From Cylicocyclus nassatus (Eukaryota; Nematoda; Chromadorea; Rhabditida; Strongylidae), in the NCBI GenBank assembly GCA_958299035.1, contig CATQJL010000001.1, forward strand, positions 28,313,521 to 28,377,520: a DNA stretch of 64,000 nt, in the 5' to 3' direction. Positions 58,498 to 64,000 of this stretch are shown one piece after another (within the stretch, counting starts at the first letter, position 1; every line of letters starts with the position of its first letter). The notes below the pieces were generated by a model. It ran no database searches. It saw only the letters and a list, made by a program, of their open reading frames with translations, and was not told where the DNA came from. A program made the position numbers and the translations under genes.

Positions 58498-58867
58498 CCA
58501 GCTGGTAAGCCCGGCTTCGCCCGCACCGTGTTTTACTGGCTCAACAAAGAGCAAATTTGGTGCTCAACTCTAAGGGCTCAATTTATCTGCGTTTCGGTTT
58601 TGTTTTACTCCTATAACGCAGAACAGATATCCCCTAAATAACATCGCTTTCACCGGCCTTCCTCATTGTGAAATGAAAGAAAAAATGATTTTACCACTGT
58701 TGTTTACACGAAAGTTGAAAGAGGTTTGATACCACTTGATAAGAGTCCATTCTTCCTCAAAATCGATAAATCAATAAACAGAGTGGAAATTTTGCTGCGA
58801 AAGTAGCCACTAGTGTCGAAAACATATGTATGCAAAGTTTGGCGCTGATAGGCTCACACACAAAATC
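58498..58867 (-). mobile_element. Helitron-like 3' end, second family
   Basis: On the minus strand, hairpin CGGGCGAAGCCGGGC followed by TTACCAGCTGG|T fits a Helitron 3' terminus ending at 58,498. Its 5' end was not identified; the right limit is set where an opposite Helitron-like 5' end begins. Confidence 0.5.
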
Positions 58868-59135
58868 TATATGTAAATAAAACTCAATCTCTGTAAGTTT
58901 GTTCTTTTGTAAGTATGTGGCTTATGGAACCTTTGTTTGTGAACCGATAAGGCTGAAATTCGCTCTCCTATAAATGAGGCATAGCGCAAAAGATAGGCTA
59001 CTTTTCGCGACGATTCACTGAGTCCTTCCATCAATTTATTAATATGTTTACTTACATTTGGGAAAATGAAAGCTTTCCATGTTTTGACCAAGCATTTCCT
59101 GTAGAAACGTAAGCTTGTGCGGTGAGTTTTATTTA
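58868..59135 (+). mobile_element. Helitron-like 5' end, second family
   Basis: A|TCTATATGTAAATAAAACTC, then CTGTAAGTTTG, GTGAACCGATAAGG and GATAGGCTACTTTTCGCGAC parallel the 5' organisation of copies 1-3. GGTGAGTTTTATTTAC near 59,120 is an inverted echo of the start, again suggesting a palindromic interior. No 3' end was found. Confidence 0.45.
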
Positions 59136-59145
59136 CTCTTCGCAG

Positions 59146-59282
59146 CTAGAATTATGCGGTGTTCCGCGGCGGGAGAGCAAGAAAAGAAAACAAAATCCTT
59201 CACGGAAACGGCTGCACGATTCAGAGCAAGAACATGGAAAAGGAAGGAGCAGTGAAGATGAAGTAACAGCCAAGAAGAGAGG
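59146..59282 (+). CDS. Candidate internal or last exon, basic nuclear-type segment
   Basis: After the acceptor TTACTCTTCGCAG, a frame of 45 codons reads VPRRESKKRKQNPSRKRL, then HDSEQEHGKGRSSEDE and TAKKRG. It ends at a strong donor GGGTAAGT, or in-frame TAA if unspliced. The clusters RRESKKRK, RKR and KKR resemble nuclear localisation signals. I do not recognise the protein and found no partner exon: Helitron-like sequence lies directly upstream and a mariner 140 bp downstream. It may be an orphaned or captured exon. Confidence 0.35.
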
Positions 59283-59425
59283 GTAAGTTACTACAAACTC
59301 TGCTTTGCCGAACTAGTTTAACCTCTCCGGGCCGGACCGGCAACGCCACTTAGTTTCCTATAAAGAACACTAACTAACAACACTGGACAACACTATCTAA
59401 CAAATTACCAACACTCAGCTTTATA

Positions 59426-60436
59426 TTAGGTCGGTGCAAAAGTTTTTCAGTTTTTTCAATGCATCGGCAAACACGCTAAAATGGAGACAAACAAACACTT
59501 CAAAATGTATCCTATGCAGAATTTCTTACTCTTTACAGCTACTAAACTTCCATTGTATTTCGCTGCGAGACTGATGAGATATTTGCTGGAAGTTACAACC
59601 ACTCGTTTTTGCCATGTCCTATTTTCGCTAATTTTCAAAATCTTTGTATGAGACTTTCGGAGGAGCTCTGATAACCAGCGCATAGGGCAAACCTTTTGCC
59701 AACTTATGCAATTTTTTTCTTTTTTTCAGCTGCTTTTTCAGAATTTTGCTAAATAATTTTCTAAAAGTCTTGTGTTTTGGAAAAATCGCATAACTTGTTA
59801 TTGCATCAAACACTGCAAAAACTACAGAAAGCTGAGGTTTCAACCCTCGATTATTACTACCGCTACCATTACAAAGTGAAAGAGCGATTTTCGCTGCAAA
59901 ACATGAAGATTTTGAAACATAGGTTACGTCAGTGCACACTCCTGAAATTGAGAAATACTGCAATTTTCCCCCACAAATTTCGCCTGTCTCGCCAAAAAAG
60001 ACAAGTTTTAGAAAGAGGAGAAAAAGTTGCATCGAATGGTGACTGAAGTGTTCAATATTTTATGTTCTATGAGGTTAAAATAGGCTGAATGTAAAACATG
60101 GTCACTTCAAAAAATAAATCGTAGAAATTCTGGAAGACAAGCAATAGGGCAACAAAAAATTGCCTCAGTTGGCAAAGGTTTGCCCTATCTGCTGGTTATT
60201 AGGGTTCCTCCGAAAGTCTCGTAAGAAAATTTTGAAAATTAGCGAAAGTTGGACATGATAAAAACAAGTGGTTGTAATTCCCAGCAAATATCTCGTCGCT
60301 CTCGCAACGAAACACAATGCTGCTGGAAAGAGGAAGAAATTCTGCATCAGATACATTTTGAAGTGTTAGTTTATCTTCATTCTAACGTGTTTTCCGATGA
60401 ATTGAAAAAACTGACAAAACTTTTGCACCGACCTAA
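59426..60436. mobile_element. Mariner-type element with 350-bp TIRs
   Basis: TTAGGTCGGTGCAAAAGTTT on the left and AAACTTTTGCACCGACCTAA on the right, TA at both edges. The arms pair over about 350 bp (CAACCACTCGTTTTTGCCAT type sequence and inverse). No transposase frame. Confidence 0.85.
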
Positions 60437-60438
60437 TA

Positions 60439-61116
60439 CAGGGTGTCCCAAAAGTAAGTACACACTTTTCAATCGCCAATATCTTTCTTCCCAATGGGTC
60501 TTTTTTCGCCAGTTGAGTACCATTTTGTAGAGGAGGCTCCAACTTAGATTTGCAGTTTCGAGCGAATCAATCTGTCGCTCCTCATTACTGTATTATTACT
60601 GTAGGAACTTCGACAAGGATTTTAGGCCAACGGAAGCCATATTCTGCTTTGGACAAAACCAAACAAGCCAAAAACTCTCATACTATGGTAATGGAAGCCG
60701 CTGATTCCGAATATGAAAGTTCCACTTAGCTGTGATGCTTTTTTCCGAAGTTATCCCAAGTAACCGTAATAACCGCATTCCCAGTATTTGTCAGAAACGT
60801 GATTACATCGTCAAAAAAGCTGAAAACACTCATAAAAAGTTGTGTAGTGGAATCAGCGTGCGCGAGAATTCTAGTAGACTATTTTTCAGATTTTTTGAAA
60901 AAATTTTTGTCAGATGGCATATTTCACAATGGTTTCACATGCTGGAAGTTCTTACCGTAATCCTACAGTAATGAAAAGCGCTCGTTGATTCGTTTGATAC
61001 TGTTAATCTAAGTTGAAGCCTCCTTTACAGAATGGTACTTAAATGGCAAGAAAAGTCCCATTGGGAAGAGAGATATTGACGATTGAAAAGTGTGTACTTA
61101 CTTTTGGAACACCCTG
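60439..61116. mobile_element. CAGGGTGTCCC foldback element, 678 bp
   Basis: CAGGGTGTCCCAAAAGTAAG and CTTACTTTTGGAACACCCTG are inverted ends. The arms of about 150 bp include CACACTTTTCAATCG and CCCAATGGG. TA lies at both edges; the left TA (60,437-60,438) is also the right TA of the preceding mariner. Confidence 0.85.
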
Positions 61117-62289
61117 TATATGTATAGATTTTAGCAGCTTCATCATGGCCAGCAAGCCAAAACAACACTGGCAAAAATGAGCAACACATCAGCGAAAAAT
61201 TGTAGATTGAGATAAAATAAGGACTAGATCATGTTGGCATGCCGCCCGTCCGCTCAAAGAGATGGCCCGGCGCTGGTGGGTGCAAGCTCCACCGCATACA
61301 AGCTCGGTATCGAAGGCACGCAACAAGACCACGCCCACAATTTGAGGCTTGCCCCCCGCCCTAAAAGGCATGAAGGCCCGCCGCTCGTCCGAGTTATTGT
61401 CTAAGTAAGCGCTACCCACCCGGTACGTGAGAGCAATGCTTCAAAAAGATGAAGCGCGCTTTTCTCGTCTTTTGCTCGCGCAATCACCGGCCCATACAAG
61501 ATTGGTCCTAGACGGACTGTTGGGGGCCGGTTATTGTCCCTCGATTTGGCGGCAGCTCTCTCCGGCAGGCCGCCCGCACCTTGACATGTGATCGCCAGAA
61601 CTACTTCCAGCGAAAGTATTGAACATATATCTTTTATAGTTGTACCAAAAGCGATTGTTCTCAACATCGATTTACAGTATATACAGATACTATGTAGTAG
61701 AGAAGCTGGTTTCCCATTCCAGCTCGGGTCATCGTTCAGGGGCCGAAACTCACACTTTAACCGTAGTAAACCCCCCGTCATAGCATCTTCCTTGAGGCGA
61801 ACCTGAGTTGATCGTGAGGTGCCTCAGTCCAGCATCCCACGAGCTATTGATCTCAATGTTGATTATTTATAGAGAAATGACAAGGTTACGCGTTCTTAAA
61901 GAAGAAACAGCACTACTGTTTGTTCGGGCATGGTTTTAAGTGGATAATTGATTGAGATGCAACGTCAGCGACCATGAAGCGAATCGGCTAGCGGGATTAT
62001 TTGCGGCATCGGCACGTAATCATTGATAGTGGCCAGTAACAAAAGTTCGATGACCGCAATCAAAAAGTTCACCTAGCAAATGCAAAGTAACCAATTCATA
62101 TTTTAGCACGGATTTTCATGAAAATCTACAATTAACAATAACTACAAAACTATCAAAACTATAAATTTTACTCAACGCAGTTTTTCTCACAAAAATAAGG
62201 CAAACTATGAAAAAAGGGAGAAAAACTGGTTTTCCCCATTCTTGACTGCATTCAGATTCATCAACTCTTTCATACCTTAGACCCGCGAA
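61117..62289. other. GC-rich repeat fragment, then unassigned
   Basis: 61,230-61,580 is GC-rich. The stretch ending TCGTCCGAGTTATTGTCTAA is related, inverted, to 53,655-53,725, so this is probably another TIR element whose left end I could not define. The remainder shows nothing supported. Confidence 0.35.
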
Positions 62290-62375
62290 AATGTGCAGTT
62301 TCCGCACTCTAGGCCTCAATAATATGTCACATTACGTATCTCGTAAGTTACTCACGAGCAACTTACGGGATTTTT
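62290..62375. repeat. Repeat shared with 51,100-51,190
   Basis: GTGCAGTTTCCGCACTCTAG, CCTCAATAATATGTCA and CTCACGAGCAACTTACG match the order seen at 51.1 kb. Confidence 0.5.
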
Positions 62376-64000
62376 CTCTTTGCGTCTCATCCTTTAAATC
62401 CTTTAAACACTATTTCGGTCAATTTATCTCAAAACCGACGATGCTCTTGCGGAAATCAGGTAGGATGATCGCGGCACCTGCCCTGACTCTCACCCCTCAG
62501 ACAGGTCTCATTCTTAAGCATGTGGGAGTGGCCGCCGGTCAGTTTATCTTAGAAACCTCAACTGAGCTTTTCAGTTGAGGTCATCTGAAGTGAAGTGGGT
62601 TTACTATGGAACTTTCTTTCTTCCTTCCCGCCTTTTTTAGTTCAAGCATATTTTCGCCCCTTTTCTGCAGTCTCAATACTGCACTGAAAGCCCCTCCCCC
62701 TTATCCTCCTGCATGAGCTTACCTCAAAAAGGTTGTTTAGAGTAAATTTTCTACAGTCTGCTCCAATCGGGATCAGGCCGAACCGCCGGCGTAAATTTGC
62801 GCGCTTGCAGCGCTAGCGGTTATGCGCGCTGCCGGAGAGAGCACAAGGATTGAAGAGAGAGCAAAGAATCAGGCCGTAGGCGTGACCGCGAAACCCTGGT
62901 GATGCGGACTCCCGCCATGTCAATTTTGGCCTGGTTAGGATTGGGTCAGACTGTACACTTCAGATTGAAAGTGGACATTACTGCATTGCTTACATCAAAA
63001 TTGCATTGTAAGCGGTTGATAGTGGCTGATAAGTGTTCATTTTCATTGCAAGGTGCCAAAATCAACAGATCGCAGAAGGATTCCGCAAATCGCTTCGAGG
63101 GGTAGTTTAAACCTACGAGGTCGAAAACATTTGTGTGCAAAATTTCAGCTCAACCATTCTCGCGCAGAGGACTCTATAAAAAAGATACGGTCAAGATTTG
63201 CACAAACTTCGACTTCTATATATACAAGATTACAGCACCGATAAGAGTATACGTAACCTCGAGTCATTTGTAACTTAATATGTGAGATTGCACACTAAGC
63301 TCTATTAGCGACGGCACCAACACTAGCAACTTCCCAGTGAAACATTTTCTAGCCTAACAAAATGGAGAAATGTGTTCTACTGACTATCATATAACCAACT
63401 AAAACAAAAGAAGCGAGAAAACAAGGAGAAATCACTGATGAGCAGGCTCTAATTTCGCAGTTCGTCAGTTAACGTGTAAAGTGTGCTCTACGCATATTAA
63501 GTTACGAACGACTCGAGGATAGATCCTATAGAGTAGCTATAGATACTTCATGCAAGAGTAGTGATTGCCAGGACCATGATATAAAATAGAAACCTTTTCG
63601 TTTTTGCGTTGTTTTCTCAAATTGGACAGATTTCTTTTTCTTGTCGTAGTCACAATGTTTTTCACTTGACCATTTTGTTGCCTTGGTCTGAGGTCGTACT
63701 GCTTATTCGCTCTTTCTTCTATCTCAATTCATCTTGTGTAAACGATGATACATCATCTGCTCTTGAAGTAGCTTCACCATCGATTTCAAGAGGTAAGAGA
63801 TTAACTGAACAATTTTTAGCCCGTTACTAATAAGTAACTCTACTTCTCGGACGGCATCAGGTAATCCGCGTCGAATTTCCATTATACGTCCAAGTTTCCA
63901 TGCCTCCCGCGGTAAGTCGGATCGTTAATAAGTACTATGGATGCTACGCTAAGAATCGCTTGTCCATACCGTTTCATTGATATGTTCTTTACGTGTTTTT
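62376..64000. other. Unassigned region to window end
   Basis: There is a small hairpin near 62,557-62,578 (TCAACTGAGC/CAGTTGA) and a GC-rich palindromic patch at 62,785-62,840. A frame at 63,609-63,830 ends with a GTAAGAG donor-like site but has no clear acceptor. Confidence 0.3.

Overview
This window looks like a repeat-dominated piece of a nematode nuclear genome. The reasons are AT-rich DNA, short introns (45-67 bp where I can model them) ending in TTTCAG-like acceptors, sparse tiny exons, a Penelope-like RT/GIY-YIG element and a non-LTR ORF1 of kinds I associate with hookworm-like (strongylid/rhabditid) nematodes, and very many non-autonomous DNA transposons. The species call is inference. 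I see no bacterial operon, rRNA gene, intact tRNA gene or CRISPR array.

Layout. 1-5,000: foldback elements, a small minus-strand gene candidate (1,933-2,340), and a mariner MITE (3,279-4,719) split by a Helitron (3,425-3,944). 5,009-9,345: a full-length-sized decayed mariner, the best gene in the window (six exons, 6,301-7,320, 198 codons, acidic, unrecognised), then a frameshifted non-LTR ORF1 relic. 9,631-14,271: a 3.6-kb TIR element holding an unrecognised broken minus-strand coding region and further foldbacks, a second Helitron, and a displaced intron-containing copy of part of the 6.3-kb gene. 14,272-16,576: a degenerate Penelope-like element (RT, then GIY-YIG) split by a TIR element. 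16,980-25,810: a repeat split by a mariner MITE, a terminal exon with poly(A) signal (20,377-20,529), two giant foldbacks and a third Helitron. 26,397-38,542: TTAA-flanked MITEs, a nested palindrome carrying duplicated ORF starts facing outward, a 300-bp GT microsatellite, a pair of CTGG-ending Helitron-like elements in opposite orientation, and more foldbacks. 38,543-51,300: mostly unassigned, with an inverted pair of tRNA-like SINEs. 51,322-57,694: nested TIR elements and the most unusual object, two identical 263-bp MITEs in direct orientation bracketing 2.5 kb of cargo that includes a 75-bp satellite, all at a single TA target. 57,695-64,000: Helitron-like ends, one exon candidate and two transposons abutting at one shared TA.

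The genes do not form a recognisable pathway. What the sequence shows best is the order of insertions. Several insertion points can be proved inside the window because an uninterrupted relative of the host repeat is also present.
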